NCBI GenBank assembly: GCA_043777755.1
Contig: JAYWHK010000202.1
Span: 1 to 8,520, forward strand
DNA: 8,520 nucleotides
Direction of reading: 5' to 3'
Source of the DNA: CANHEE01 sp043777755
GTDB taxonomy: Bacteria > Bacteroidota > Bacteroidia > Chitinophagales > Saprospiraceae
Part shown: positions 1 to 7,727 of the stretch, piece after piece
Layout: each line of letters starts with the position of its first letter
Position numbering within the stretch: the first letter of the stretch is position 1
Made by a program: the position numbers and the translations under genes
Notes under the pieces: model-generated
Seen by the model: only the letters and a program-made list of their open reading frames with translations
Databases searched by the model: none
Told to the model about the DNA's origin: nothing

Positions 1-186
1 AGGGTTATATTTTCTTTGCGTAAACTCATCGCCACAAGATACAGGGTTTTTGTAAAATATTTATTTTTTTACTAAATATAACCTGAGTAGTTACAAAAAA
101 AATACTTTTATCTTATTTTTTATAGGTGTTCGTCTAAACATACTTTAAAAATTGCAAGTTATCCTTTATTTTTACCACATTAAATA

Positions 187-261
187 GTCATAAGTTAAAA
201 AGTCACCAATCACGCAAAGCGTGATGGCGCAAAATGCGCTCATCGCCAGCCTTTTAACTTA
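187..261. repeat. Palindromic intergenic element, copy 1
   Basis: An outer inverted repeat pairs 191-200 (taagttaaaa) with 252-261 (ttttaactta), 10 bp perfect. Inside are two GC-rich hairpins: 211-223 (cacgc, AAA loop, gcgtg) and 227-239 (gcgca, AAA loop, tgcgc). The second can extend with 223-226 pairing to 241-244 if T240 bulges out. The core 223-243 recurs exactly at 8479-8499. The GC-rich core stands out in an otherwise very AT-rich gap. It looks like a REP- or MITE-type repeat; no transposase or coding potential is seen. The rest of 1-394 shows no gene, and only a 10-bp match (ctcatcgcca at 25-34 and 239-248) suggests a decayed further copy. Confidence 0.6.
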
Positions 262-394
262 TTGATTTACAATATTTTATAGTATTTTAAAATGTCGATT
301 ATTTCAGTCGAACTATTTATTATTAAAACCATTTTCTAAAATTTCATAAATATTTGATTTTCAAAAAATATTTATAATAAAAAAAACATAGACC

Positions 395-3300
395 ATGAAT
401 TTGAAAAGTTTTTATTTTCTGATTTTTGCCTTTGCCTGTTCTATATCCGCTTTTGCCCAAAATTCAATCTGGACAAAAAGCGATGATAGCCGTATTCAAT
501 TGGCGCAGTACATGGAACGAAGAACTGTTCCTCAGCAATACGACGTTTGGCAAGCCGACTTTGAGGCACTCAAAAAAATATTGGACAAAGCTCCAATGGA
601 GTTCACCAATGCACAACCTTTAGTTTTTGAAATTCCTTTACCTCAATATGGTTTAGTAAAGTTCAAAATCGAGGAATCACCTGTTTATGCACCGCAATTG
701 CGCACAAAATATCCGATTTTCAAGAGTTTTTCTGCGGTAGGTGCAGAGAGAACAGAATTTAATGCCCGTTTTGATTATACCTTGAATGGCTTTCATGCGT
801 TAATCAATACACCAGAAGGAGAAGTTTATATAGATCCTTTTGCAACAGAACAAACAGCATTTTATATTGCTTATTTTGCAAAAAATCATGAGCGAAAAGA
901 CATATTAAATGTTCCTCTTTGCGGAAATGAACACGAAGACAGTCATTTTATTGATGAGAAAAAACCATTTGAACACACTGCGGTAGAACGCAGCGGTGCA
1001 GATTTGGTTACCATCAGAAAATACCGTTTGGCATTGGTCGCAACAGGCGAATTTTCTCAAAAACATGGTGGTACAAAGCCAAAAGTTTTGAGCCAATTGG
1101 TAACATTAGCCAACCGTTGCAATAAAAAATTCAATGACGAAGTCGCTATTCGTTTTGAGTTGGTTGCAAAAAATGATACAATTATTTTCTTGGACCCTGC
1201 AACAGATCCTTTCCCAAAAGGAAATCTTGGTAGTGCTATTTTAGGACTCAGTACTTCTGTTATAAAACCTCGTGTTGGTGATGCCAATTATGATATGGGA
1301 CATAGCCTTACAGGTGGTTGCACTGATGTTGGAGGTGTTGCCAATTCGGGTGTAATTTGTACTGGCAATAAAGGCGGTGGAATGAGTTGTGACCAAGGTG
1401 GCTCTACCGATCAGTTTGCCATGACAATTATGTGTCATGAAATGGGGCATCAATTCACGGCCAGCCATACCATGAGTTCTTGTGATGGTGTTGATCAAAG
1501 TCAGGTTAGTTCAAGTAGTGCAATTGAGCCAGGAAGTGGCTCTACCATCATGTCGTATGATGGTTCTTGTGGCTCAAGCAACGTCACTGGTAAGTATTGG
1601 CATGAACTTGCAGATGTGTATAGTGTTGGTTCTTTGGAGCAAATTATGGATTTTTCTCGCACACAAGTTGGAAACTCTTGTCCAGAAAGAATCACTTCTA
1701 CCAATCATATTCCAAGTGTAAATATTCCATTGAGTGATGGTTTTTCAATTCCAATCGGAACGCCATTTGAATTGACAGCAGTAGGTAGTGATGAGGACAA
1801 CAATCCTTTGCTTTATTACAGTTGGGAACAAGCAGATGGTGGTGCTTATGTTCCATTAGGAACAAAAAAAACACAACAAGGCAATACTTTTAGAGTATTT
1901 GCTCCTATTAGCAGCCCAACACGTCTTTTTCCTAAATTATCAGAAGTATTGAGTGGAAATGCTACGAAAGTAGAGTTGTTGCCAGATACAACCCGAACTT
2001 ATACGTTCCGCTGTACAGCCCGTGACAATAGTGCCAATGGTGGAGGCACAATTTGGGACGAAGTGGTGTTTAAATCATCACATTTGGCAGGACCATTCAA
2101 ACTTACTTATCCGAATGCAGTGACAGATACAATGCAAAATTCGGAATACACGGTGATAAAATGGGACGTAGCAAATACAGACAAAGCTCCCGTTAATTGC
2201 AAGCGTGTAAATATTTTCTTATCTACTGATGGAGGAAATACTTTTCCAATTACATTGTTGAAAAATACAATTAACGATGGTTCGGAAGGTGTCATTATTC
2301 CAAATAACATAACTGGTAGTAAAGTTCGTGTAAAAATTGCAGCCGCAGACAATATTTTCTTGAATATCTCTAAAAAAGATGCTGTGGTTGTCAATTCTAC
2401 CAAAGTTGGTTATACCGTTACAGCCTCTTCTGAACAATACATCGTTTGTTTACCTGATGTTGCAAAAATCAATATTCAAGCATCTGCTTATGGTGGTTTT
2501 AATCAAAAAGTAAAATTAAGTGTTGTAAGTGGTTTGCCGCAAGGCGCTACAAGTGCTTTTTCAAAAGATGAAATTGCACCAAATGAGTCAAGTGAATTGG
2601 CTATTGATATGCAAAAAGTAACAACGCCAGGACTTTATAGCATAAAAGTAAGCGCAATTGCTGGTACTGATACACTTTTCCGTACCGTGTCGTTCAATAC
2701 AATTTATGCAAATTTTGATGACCTTACACTTGCAACTCCTGCTGACGGAAGTTCTGGAAATACAACTTTGCCTTCTTTTAAATGGAATCCTGCGGCAGTA
2801 GCGGACAGCTATGATTTTGAGTTGGCAAGTAACCCAACTTTTGATGCAAATAGTCTTGTTTTCAAAAAATCAAATTTAAAACCAACAGACATTGCAGCTC
2901 CTGCGACACTCAATGAAAATAGTGTATATTTTTGGAGAGTAAGAGCAAAAAATTCTTGCCGCAATGGAGAGTTTAATACTCCTTATGCTTTTTCAACATT
3001 GGTTCAAACGTGCAAAGAGTATAAAAAAGAAGATAAATTAAATACTTTGAACCAGAACACCGTAGAATCAAGTGTAAATATCTTAGAAACAGGTAAAGTG
3101 AGTGATATTAATATTGTCGGAATAAAAGGCTATCACGATGATTTTGGCGATTTGGTAATGAGTGTCGTTAGCCCGTCTGGAAAAACAAGTACTTTGTTTA
3201 GTAAAAAATGTACGACGATTTCGCCTTCTTTCAATATGAGTTTTGATGATGAAGCGTCTTCTGGATTTAACTGTTCAGCTTTGTCTGGCGCACCTAATTT

Positions 3301-4066
3301 CAAACCGCAAACAACACTAAGTGTTTTTGATGGAGAAGACATTAAAGGAGATTGGAAATTAAAAATCGAAGATACAAAAGCTGGTAATGGCGGAAATATT
3401 AGCAATTGGGGTCTTAAATTTTGTTTTGCAACAAGTGTAACAGCACCAAGTTTAATCAAAAATGATACGCTGCGTGTCAAAAAAGGACTTGTCAGATACA
3501 TTGATATTTCGACCTTGGCTGCAAGTGACGATAAAAGTCTCGTAGGGAAAATAACTTTTACCTTAGTAAAAATGCCTGAAAATGGAACTGTTAGCAAATG
3601 GATTACCAATAATTTGAAAGTTGGCGATTCGTTCACACAAGAAGAATTGATTGATGGTAAAATTTTGCGCTATACAGATGATGGCTCAAAAACTGCAAAA
3701 CATAATTCTTTCTTGTTTGTCGTAACTGATGGCGAAGGTGGTTTTATTGGAACGTATCGTTACAACATCATTCGTGATGAAAATGCGCCAACCATTGGTA
3801 TAACGTCTGCTGATATTGAAAAATCGTTGTCTGTTTATCCAAATCCAACGAACCAAGCATTAAATGTAAGTTGGTCAGGCGATGCTTCGGAAAAAATCAT
3901 ACTTGGTTTGTACAATATTCAAGGACAAAATATTGAAAACAAAGTTTTTGATGGTTCTAATTTCAATACTCAATTCAATGTTCAACATTTGCCAAATGGC
4001 GTTTATTTACTAAAAATAAATACAACACAAGGTATTGCAACAAAGAAAATCGTAGTGAATCATTAA
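395..4066 (+). CDS. Secreted reprolysin-like (M12B-type) zinc metalloprotease with P domain and type IX secretion sorting domain
   Basis: This 1223-residue protein is predicted to be a secreted or surface-attached endopeptidase. Residues 1-21 form a signal peptide (basic start, hydrophobic core, AFA before Gln22), which supports the ATG at 395. A pro-region runs to about 205. The catalytic domain spans about 206-430, with zinc motif HEMGHQFTASH (H348, E349, H352, H358) and a Met-turn at M386 (GSTIMSYDG). Then come beta-sandwich domains at about 433-561, 566-665 and 670-772, a fibronectin III-like domain at 775-869, a proprotein-convertase P domain at about 875-1012, and a cadherin/CSPG-like domain at 1026-1131. 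A Por sorting domain from about 1139 (SVYPNP at 1146-1151, ending KKIVVNH) implies export through type IX secretion. The usual Gly of HExxHxxGxxH is Thr355. The gene stands alone on its strand with no recognisable promoter box or Shine-Dalgarno. The substrate is unknown. Confidence 0.93.
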   Translation: MNLKSFYFLIFAFACSISAFAQNSIWTKSDDSRIQLAQYMERRTVPQQYDVWQADFEALKKILDKAPMEFTNAQPLVFEIPLPQYGLVKFKIEESPVYAPQLRTKYPIFKSFSAVGAERTEFNARFDYTLNGFHALINTPEGEVYIDPFATEQTAFYIAYFAKNHERKDILNVPLCGNEHEDSHFIDEKKPFEHTAVERSGADLVTIRKYRLALVATGEFSQKHGGTKPKVLSQLVTLANRCNKKFNDEVAIRFELVAKNDTIIFLDPATDPFPKGNLGSAILGLSTSVIKPRVGDANYDMGHSLTGGCTDVGGVANSGVICTGNKGGGMSCDQGGSTDQFAMTIMCHEMGHQFTASHTMSSCDGVDQSQVSSSSAIEPGSGSTIMSYDGSCGSSNVTGKYWHELADVYSVGSLEQIMDFSRTQVGNSCPERITSTNHIPSVNIPLSDGFSIPIGTPFELTAVGSDEDNNPLLYYSWEQADGGAYVPLGTKKTQQGNTFRVFAPISSPTRLFPKLSEVLSGNATKVELLPDTTRTYTFRCTARDNSANGGGTIWDEVVFKSSHLAGPFKLTYPNAVTDTMQNSEYTVIKWDVANTDKAPVNCKRVNIFLSTDGGNTFPITLLKNTINDGSEGVIIPNNITGSKVRVKIAAADNIFLNISKKDAVVVNSTKVGYTVTASSEQYIVCLPDVAKINIQASAYGGFNQKVKLSVVSGLPQGATSAFSKDEIAPNESSELAIDMQKVTTPGLYSIKVSAIAGTDTLFRTVSFNTIYANFDDLTLATPADGSSGNTTLPSFKWNPAAVADSYDFELASNPTFDANSLVFKKSNLKPTDIAAPATLNENSVYFWRVRAKNSCRNGEFNTPYAFSTLVQTCKEYKKEDKLNTLNQNTVESSVNILETGKVSDINIVGIKGYHDDFGDLVMSVVSPSGKTSTLFSKKCTTISPSFNMSFDDEASSGFNCSALSGAPNFKPQTTLSVFDGEDIKGDWKLKIEDTKAGNGGNISNWGLKFCFATSVTAPSLIKNDTLRVKKGLVRYIDISTLAASDDKSLVGKITFTLVKMPENGTVSKWITNNLKVGDSFTQEELIDGKILRYTDDGSKTAKHNSFLFVVTDGEGGFIGTYRYNIIRDENAPTIGITSADIEKSLSVYPNPTNQALNVSWSGDASEKIILGLYNIQGQNIENKVFDGSNFNTQFNVQHLPNGVYLLKINTTQGIATKKIVVNH

Positions 4067-4087
4067 TTTTTTGAAAAAAATAAAAAT

Positions 4088-4125
4088 AAAAAAAGCATTG
4101 TATCTTTTGATGCAATGCTTTTTTT
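4088..4125. terminator. Bidirectional intrinsic terminator between convergent genes
   Basis: A near-perfect hairpin: A7 then gcattg (4088-4100) pairs with caatgc then T7 (4113-4125). The stem continues through a T-G wobble (4101/4112) and three more pairs to a TTTT loop at 4105-4108. It is flanked by A7 on one side and T7 on the other, so each strand ends the stem in a U-tract. It begins 21 bp after the protease stop and lies 9 bp beyond the fumarylacetoacetase stop, so it can end both transcripts. Confidence 0.85.
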
Positions 4126-4134
4126 ATTTATCAA

Positions 4135-5379
4135 CTACCTTTCTATTACTTTTCCTATTGCTTCTCCAAAACCAACTCTAATACCATCTTTTTCGGCAAA
4201 ACCTCTCATAATCACCGTATCATTGTTGTGGATAAAACGACGCTCTGTTCCGTCAGGCATAGAAATGGGTTTAGTTCCTTTCCAAGCGATTTCCAACATA
4301 GAACCGTAACTGTCTGGCGTAGTGCCACTTATTGTGCCAGAAGCCAGCATATCGCCAACGTTCATATTGCAACCATTAATAGTATGGTGTGCCAATTGTT
4401 GCGCCATATTCCAGTACATATATTTGAAATTCGACTGAGAAACTACTTTTTCTTCGCTATTTTCGGCTTGTATTGCTACCGAAAGTTGAATATCGTAATT
4501 TCTTTTACCTTCATATTCGAGGTAAGGTAATACTTTTTTCTCTTGCTCTGGCCCTTCGCAAGCAAAAGGTGCAAGTGCTTCCAAAGTAACAATCCAAGGC
4601 GAAACCGTAGAAGCAAAATTTTTACCTAAAAATGGACCAAGTGGAACATACTCCCATTGTTGAATATCACGAGCTGACCAATCATTGAAAAGCATTAAGC
4701 CAAAAATATAATTATCCGCTTCCGAAGTAGCAATCACATCGCCCATATTGGTTTCTTTTCCAACAATAAAAGCCATTTCCAACTCAAAATCAAGGCGTTT
4801 TGATGTACCAAAAATAGGTGTTTCGCCACCTTCGGGCGGCAGCATTTGACCTTTCGGACGATGAATAGGTGTTCCAGAAACGACAATCGAAGAGGAGCGT
4901 CCATGATAACCAACAGGCAAATGCAACCAATTGGGCAGCAATGCGTTGGCTGGGTCACGAAACATCATTCCGACATTTGTAGCGTGTTCTTTACTGGAAT
5001 AAAAATCAGTATAATCTCCAATTTTTACTGGCAAAAGCAATCGTACTTGATTTTTTTTATAAGAAAAATACTCGAAAAGTGTTTTTGCATCTAAATAGTT
5101 TTCTTCGCTGAACATTTGCTGCAAACGAAGACGAAGCGCATGGGTTATATTTTTTCCAAGCGCAATAAAATCGTTGAGGTATTGATTTTCAAAAATTTTA
5201 TTAGAAATATGCAAGTCGTGAAAAAAATCCAAATCATTGGCTTTTCCCAAATCAACCACAAAGTCTCCAATCGCAGAGCAAACTCGTGCTTCGCTGCCTT
5301 CGAGCAATTGATAAATACCAAAAGGAAAATTGTGTATAGAAAAATCTGAATCAGAAGGAATATTTAACCAAGATGTCAT
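4135..5379 (-). CDS. fahA: Fumarylacetoacetase
   Basis: This enzyme hydrolyses 4-fumarylacetoacetate to fumarate and acetoacetate (EC 3.7.1.2), the last step of phenylalanine/tyrosine breakdown through homogentisate, in the cytoplasm. The 414 residues match the usual family length. Compared from memory with mouse FAH, the active-site set is present: metal ligands D125, E199, E201 and D233, with Y127, H132, R141, Q240, Y244, K253, T349 and E363 at the equivalent positions (offset 0 or -1). Signature stretches are DYTDFYSS (122-129), PVGYHGRSSS (155-164), FNDWSARDIQ (231-240) and LASGTISG (345-352). The N-terminal SH3-like domain covers roughly 1-118. The gene lies 109 nt downstream of trmH on the same strand; I see no clear promoter box in that gap, so read-through is possible. 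No other homogentisate-pathway gene is in the window. Confidence 0.96.
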   Translation of the reverse strand: MTSWLNIPSDSDFSIHNFPFGIYQLLEGSEARVCSAIGDFVVDLGKANDLDFFHDLHISNKIFENQYLNDFIALGKNITHALRLRLQQMFSEENYLDAKTLFEYFSYKKNQVRLLLPVKIGDYTDFYSSKEHATNVGMMFRDPANALLPNWLHLPVGYHGRSSSIVVSGTPIHRPKGQMLPPEGGETPIFGTSKRLDFELEMAFIVGKETNMGDVIATSEADNYIFGLMLFNDWSARDIQQWEYVPLGPFLGKNFASTVSPWIVTLEALAPFACEGPEQEKKVLPYLEYEGKRNYDIQLSVAIQAENSEEKVVSQSNFKYMYWNMAQQLAHHTINGCNMNVGDMLASGTISGTTPDSYGSMLEIAWKGTKPISMPDGTERRFIHNNDTVIMRGFAEKDGIRVGFGEAIGKVIER

Positions 5380-5488
5380 TTTTATATGTATTTATTGAGC
5401 CTAAACACTTGAATTATTGGGCAGATTCAAAAATGTTACGCTAAACTATTTAATGATATTTAAATGTTGCAGATTAAAATAGCCCAAA

Positions 5489-6127
5489 CTACCCTTGTTT
5501 CGCAAATCGCATATCGTATTGCGGAACAGTACGACTGATAAAATCTTGAAAAACAGCTTCTTGTTGGGCTTCTGTTTGCGGTAAATTCTCAGTGTACATT
5601 CCTTTTACTTGTCGCTGACGATAGGCTTCATATAGCGTGACACCTGCGGCAACAGAAATATTCAAACTTTGCGCCATTCCAACTTGAGGAATCAAAAAAT
5701 TACCATCGCAATGTGCCAATAATTCTGCTGAAACACCATCTTTTTCATTTCCAAAAACCAAGGCTACGGAAGCTGAAAGGTCTAAATCATACAAAGAAAC
5801 AGCGTCAGAAGAAAGATGTGTTGCGTACAATTTATCGTAGCGACTTCTAACAGCTTTGACACATTCTTCGACGGTCGTAAATGCCCAAACATCTAACCAA
5901 CGTCGAGTTCCAGCAGATGTCCTTTTTCCTAATTTCACCTTTGTGATTTTGATTTTAGGATTGGTAACAACCGTGAAAATTTCCTTTACGCCTACGCTAT
6001 CCGCAGAACGCATCACTGCACCCATATTGTGAAAATCATGTACATTTTCCATGATTACTGTTAAATTTGGTTGGCGGCGTTGCGCAACTTCCTTTATTTT
6101 TTTCTCTCGACGAGGACTCATTGCCAT
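5489..6127 (-). CDS. trmH: tRNA (guanosine-18-2'-O)-methyltransferase TrmH
   Basis: A SPOUT-class (trefoil-knot) methyltransferase that uses S-adenosylmethionine to 2'-O-methylate G18 in the tRNA D-loop. All three SpoU motifs are visible in its 212 residues: motif 1 around N34 and R40 (FHNMGAVMRSAD), motif 2 VFGNEKDG (124-131, E128), and motif 3 IPQVGMAQSLNISVAAG (146-162, S154 and N156). R40, E128, S154 and N156 correspond to the key residues of bacterial TrmH. The stretches ATHLSSDAV and YRQRQVKGMY, and the basic N-terminal helix (MSPRREKKIKEV), resemble E. coli TrmH more than RlmB, which carries an extra N-terminal domain absent here. The start could be the ATG at 6127 or the in-frame ATG at 6121. 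No Shine-Dalgarno or clear promoter box is seen. Exact target specificity is inferred by homology. Confidence 0.92.
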   Translation of the reverse strand: MAMSPRREKKIKEVAQRRQPNLTVIMENVHDFHNMGAVMRSADSVGVKEIFTVVTNPKIKITKVKLGKRTSAGTRRWLDVWAFTTVEECVKAVRSRYDKLYATHLSSDAVSLYDLDLSASVALVFGNEKDGVSAELLAHCDGNFLIPQVGMAQSLNISVAAGVTLYEAYRQRQVKGMYTENLPQTEAQQEAVFQDFISRTVPQYDMRFAKQG

Positions 6128-6177
6128 ATTTAACTCAATTTTTTTGAAAAGTCAAGAAGAAGAAAAGATTATAAGTA

Positions 6178-6217
6178 GTCATAAGTAAATAAGTCGTAAG
6201 TCTAAAAGTCATTAGAG
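6178..6217. repeat. Degenerate 15-bp tandem repeat (GTCATAAGT type)
   Basis: Two adjacent 15-bp units, 6178-6192 (gtcataagtaaataa) and 6193-6207 (gtcgtaagtctaaaa), differ at four positions. A third, decayed unit begins at 6208 (gtcattag). The same unit appears once at 187-201 (gtcataagttaaaaa), where it forms the outer arm of the left palindrome; the 11-mer tagtcataagt is identical at 185-195 and 6176-6186. A related AAGTC-spaced pattern occurs on the minus strand at about 8381-8401. No function can be assigned. Confidence 0.5.
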
Positions 6218-6282
6218 ACTTGATTATCAAAATTCTACAACCGTTTTTATTTAGGCATTACTACTTATTTTCATGAATTGTT

Positions 6283-6306
6283 TAAGTAATTCAACCCAAT
6301 TACTTA
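6283..6306. repeat. Short AT-rich inverted repeat
   Basis: taagtaatt (6283-6291) and aattactta (6298-6306) form a perfect 9-bp stem around the loop caaccc. It lies in the gap between the methyltransferase gene and trmH. There is no U-tract directly after either arm and the stem has little GC, so it is not a good terminator. It could be an operator-like dyad or chance in AT-rich DNA. Confidence 0.4.
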
Positions 6307-6343
6307 GTAAAATGTAAAGTAACTATATTACCACTTTTGCAGT

Positions 6344-6442
6344 TTTTTACCACGGAGAAACGGAGAACACAGAGTTTGACAAAAAAATTAGCCTTCGGCT
6401 AATTTTTTTGCCTCCGTGACCTCCGTTTCTCCGTGGTAAAAA
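6344..6442. repeat. 99-bp nested palindrome with CCACGGAGAAACGGAG arms
   Basis: The outer arms 6344-6365 and 6421-6442 are a perfect 22-bp inverted repeat containing ccacggagaaacggag. An imperfect inner extension follows (cacagag at 6368-6374 against ctccgtg at 6412-6418, one mismatch), and then a second perfect hairpin at 6380-6410. Arms of the form CCACGGAG(A)nACGGAG are, as I recall, widespread in intergenic DNA of many unrelated environmental bacteria, often as such palindromes. There is no ORF inside, and I see no target-site duplication in the immediate flanks. It is probably a non-autonomous repeat that may also serve as a terminator. Confidence 0.75.
6380..6410. terminator. Intrinsic terminator hairpin at the heart of the palindrome
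   Basis: A perfect 14-bp stem (c, A7, ttagcc at 6380-6393; ggctaa, T7, g at 6397-6410) closes on the triloop ttc. The GC part is short, but both strands end in a seven-T run, so it can work in either direction. It lies 123 bp beyond the stop codon of the minus-strand methyltransferase gene and upstream of trmH, so it probably separates these two transcripts. Confidence 0.55.
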
Positions 6443-6482
6443 TAAATAGCACAATTTGAACTCATAAATTGCTGATTAACAG

Positions 6483-6525
6483 GACTTTTGAATTTTAAAT
6501 TTAGACTTTTACATTTTATATTTTA
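6483..6525. repeat. Degenerate 21-22-bp tandem repeat after the methyltransferase gene
   Basis: Two adjacent AT-rich units begin with gactttt: 6483-6503 and 6504-6525. They share gactttt..atttta and differ mainly in the dinucleotide after gactttt and in one or two bases near the end. The array ends 7 bp from the stop codon of the methyltransferase gene. Its low complexity makes chance or replication slippage plausible. Confidence 0.35.
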
Positions 6526-6532
6526 CTTAAGA

Positions 6533-7723
6533 CTACTCAACCTTATCAACACCGTCTGAATCTTTGGCAACTTCTATTTTCGGAGCTTTTTTAGAGCCTT
6601 GATAAAGGTCAAATCGAAGGTATTTACAAGCGATTCCACCATTATTCAAGTCCATTCGGCGAGAAGTTCGCAATCCGATACTCTTTACAGCTTCAAGATT
6701 TCCTGTGATAATCCATGCCTCGCAACCCGTAAATTTTTTCTTCAAGGTATCGCCAATCATTTCATAAAAGGCATTGGTATCTTCTATTTCGATACGCTCA
6801 TCGTAAGGAGGATTTGTAATCAAAATACTTGGATTCAAGGGTGCTTCTTGCGCTTCAAAACTCATGCGCTCAATCGTAACATCTTTATGAACACCTGCAA
6901 CATTTGTATTGCGTTGTGCATAACGTGTCGCTTGCATATTTTTATCGTAGCCAATAATTTTACATTTTGTATCCGAAGTCGGAATGATGCGAGCCATTGC
7001 CTCCCGTTGTACTTCTTCCCAAAGTTCCGCATTGTAATTTTTCCAAAATAAAAAACCAAAATACTTTCGTTTGTACAAAGGTGGAATATTTCGAGCAATC
7101 ATTGCTGCTTCTATAAGCAACGTCCCAGAACCACACATCGGGTCAATCAAATCTTTTTCACCTTTCCAGCCTGTCAAAAGTACCATGCCAGCCGCCAACG
7201 CTTCATTGATTGGGGCTTCCATCGTATCACGGTCAAAGCCACGACGATGCAGCGATTCCGCAGAACTATCCAACAAAACATCGCAATAATCATCGTGAAT
7301 GTAAATATGAACACGCAAATCTGGTTTTGACAATTCCACATTCGGACGACGACCATGTTTTAATCTAAATTGGTCAGCGATTGCATCTTTACATTTCAAA
7401 GAAACATAAAGGGAATGTGTGAAATAATCGGATTTGACCGTTGCGTCAATCGCAAAAGTCTGATCTACGTCCATGTACAACTCCCAGTTTATACGCTGAA
7501 TATCTCGATACAAATGCTCAGGGCGGCGCACTCGATACGATGCTATCGGTACTAAAATACGAAGTGCTGTACGCAATTCAAGATTGGCACGGTACATTGT
7601 TTTCAAATCGCCTTCAAACGAAACACCTCTATACAAAGGCAAGATTCGCTGCGCTCCAATGTTTTCTAATTCATCTGCAAGCACATTTTCTAAGCCTTGC
7701 ATTGTTTTTGCAATAAATTTCAT
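6533..7723 (-). CDS. rlmL: THUMP-domain class I SAM-dependent RNA methyltransferase (RlmL N-domain / YpsC type)
   Basis: Predicted to make N2-methylguanine in 23S rRNA, as the N-terminal half of E. coli RlmL does at G2445, using S-adenosylmethionine. The 396 residues comprise a ferredoxin-like N-terminus (1-50), a THUMP RNA-binding domain (about 51-155) and a Rossmann methyltransferase domain (about 165-375). The latter has SAM motif I DPMCGSGT (194-201), the acidic GYD (258-260) and catalytic motif IV NPPYDER (304-310). Before motif I, LHRRGFDRDT (158-167) is also typical. The RlmK half that methylates G2069 in E. coli is absent, so this is the stand-alone form also seen in Firmicutes (YpsC). 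The charged tail after 376 is poorly conserved. The start at 7723 is supported by a promoter box just upstream and the MKFIAKTMQGLE opening. It lies 43 nt after the preceding gene. The exact target base is inferred. Confidence 0.9.
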   Translation of the reverse strand: MKFIAKTMQGLENVLADELENIGAQRILPLYRGVSFEGDLKTMYRANLELRTALRILVPIASYRVRRPEHLYRDIQRINWELYMDVDQTFAIDATVKSDYFTHSLYVSLKCKDAIADQFRLKHGRRPNVELSKPDLRVHIYIHDDYCDVLLDSSAESLHRRGFDRDTMEAPINEALAAGMVLLTGWKGEKDLIDPMCGSGTLLIEAAMIARNIPPLYKRKYFGFLFWKNYNAELWEEVQREAMARIIPTSDTKCKIIGYDKNMQATRYAQRNTNVAGVHKDVTIERMSFEAQEAPLNPSILITNPPYDERIEIEDTNAFYEMIGDTLKKKFTGCEAWIITGNLEAVKSIGLRTSRRMDLNNGGIACKYLRFDLYQGSKKAPKIEVAKDSDGVDKVE

Positions 7724-7727
7724 GCCG

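Noticed and set aside
191..261. tRNA gene, because of the cloverleaf-like shape and size
   Set aside because: No T-loop consensus, anticodon stem-loop or 3' acceptor pattern; the hairpin loops have only three bases.
346..356. Promoter box (taaatatttg) before the protease gene
   Set aside because: The sequence gives AAnnTTTG rather than TAnnTTTG, and there is no TTG at a suitable distance upstream.
3133..3636. 167-codon open frame on the minus strand
   Set aside because: Antisense to the P-domain and CSPG-like part of the protease, with no domain or start signal of its own.
5440..5470. Terminator between trmH and fumarylacetoacetase (atttaatgatatttaaat)
   Set aside because: Only a short A/T-only dyad with no GC stem and no clear U-tract; not a credible terminator.
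6178..6217. CRISPR-like array
   Set aside because: Units are only 15 bp, directly adjacent and degenerate, with no spacers and no cas genes.
6599..7051. 150-codon open frame on the plus strand
   Set aside because: It lies wholly antisense to the well-supported methyltransferase gene and shows no recognisable motif; the protein looks like a shadow translation.
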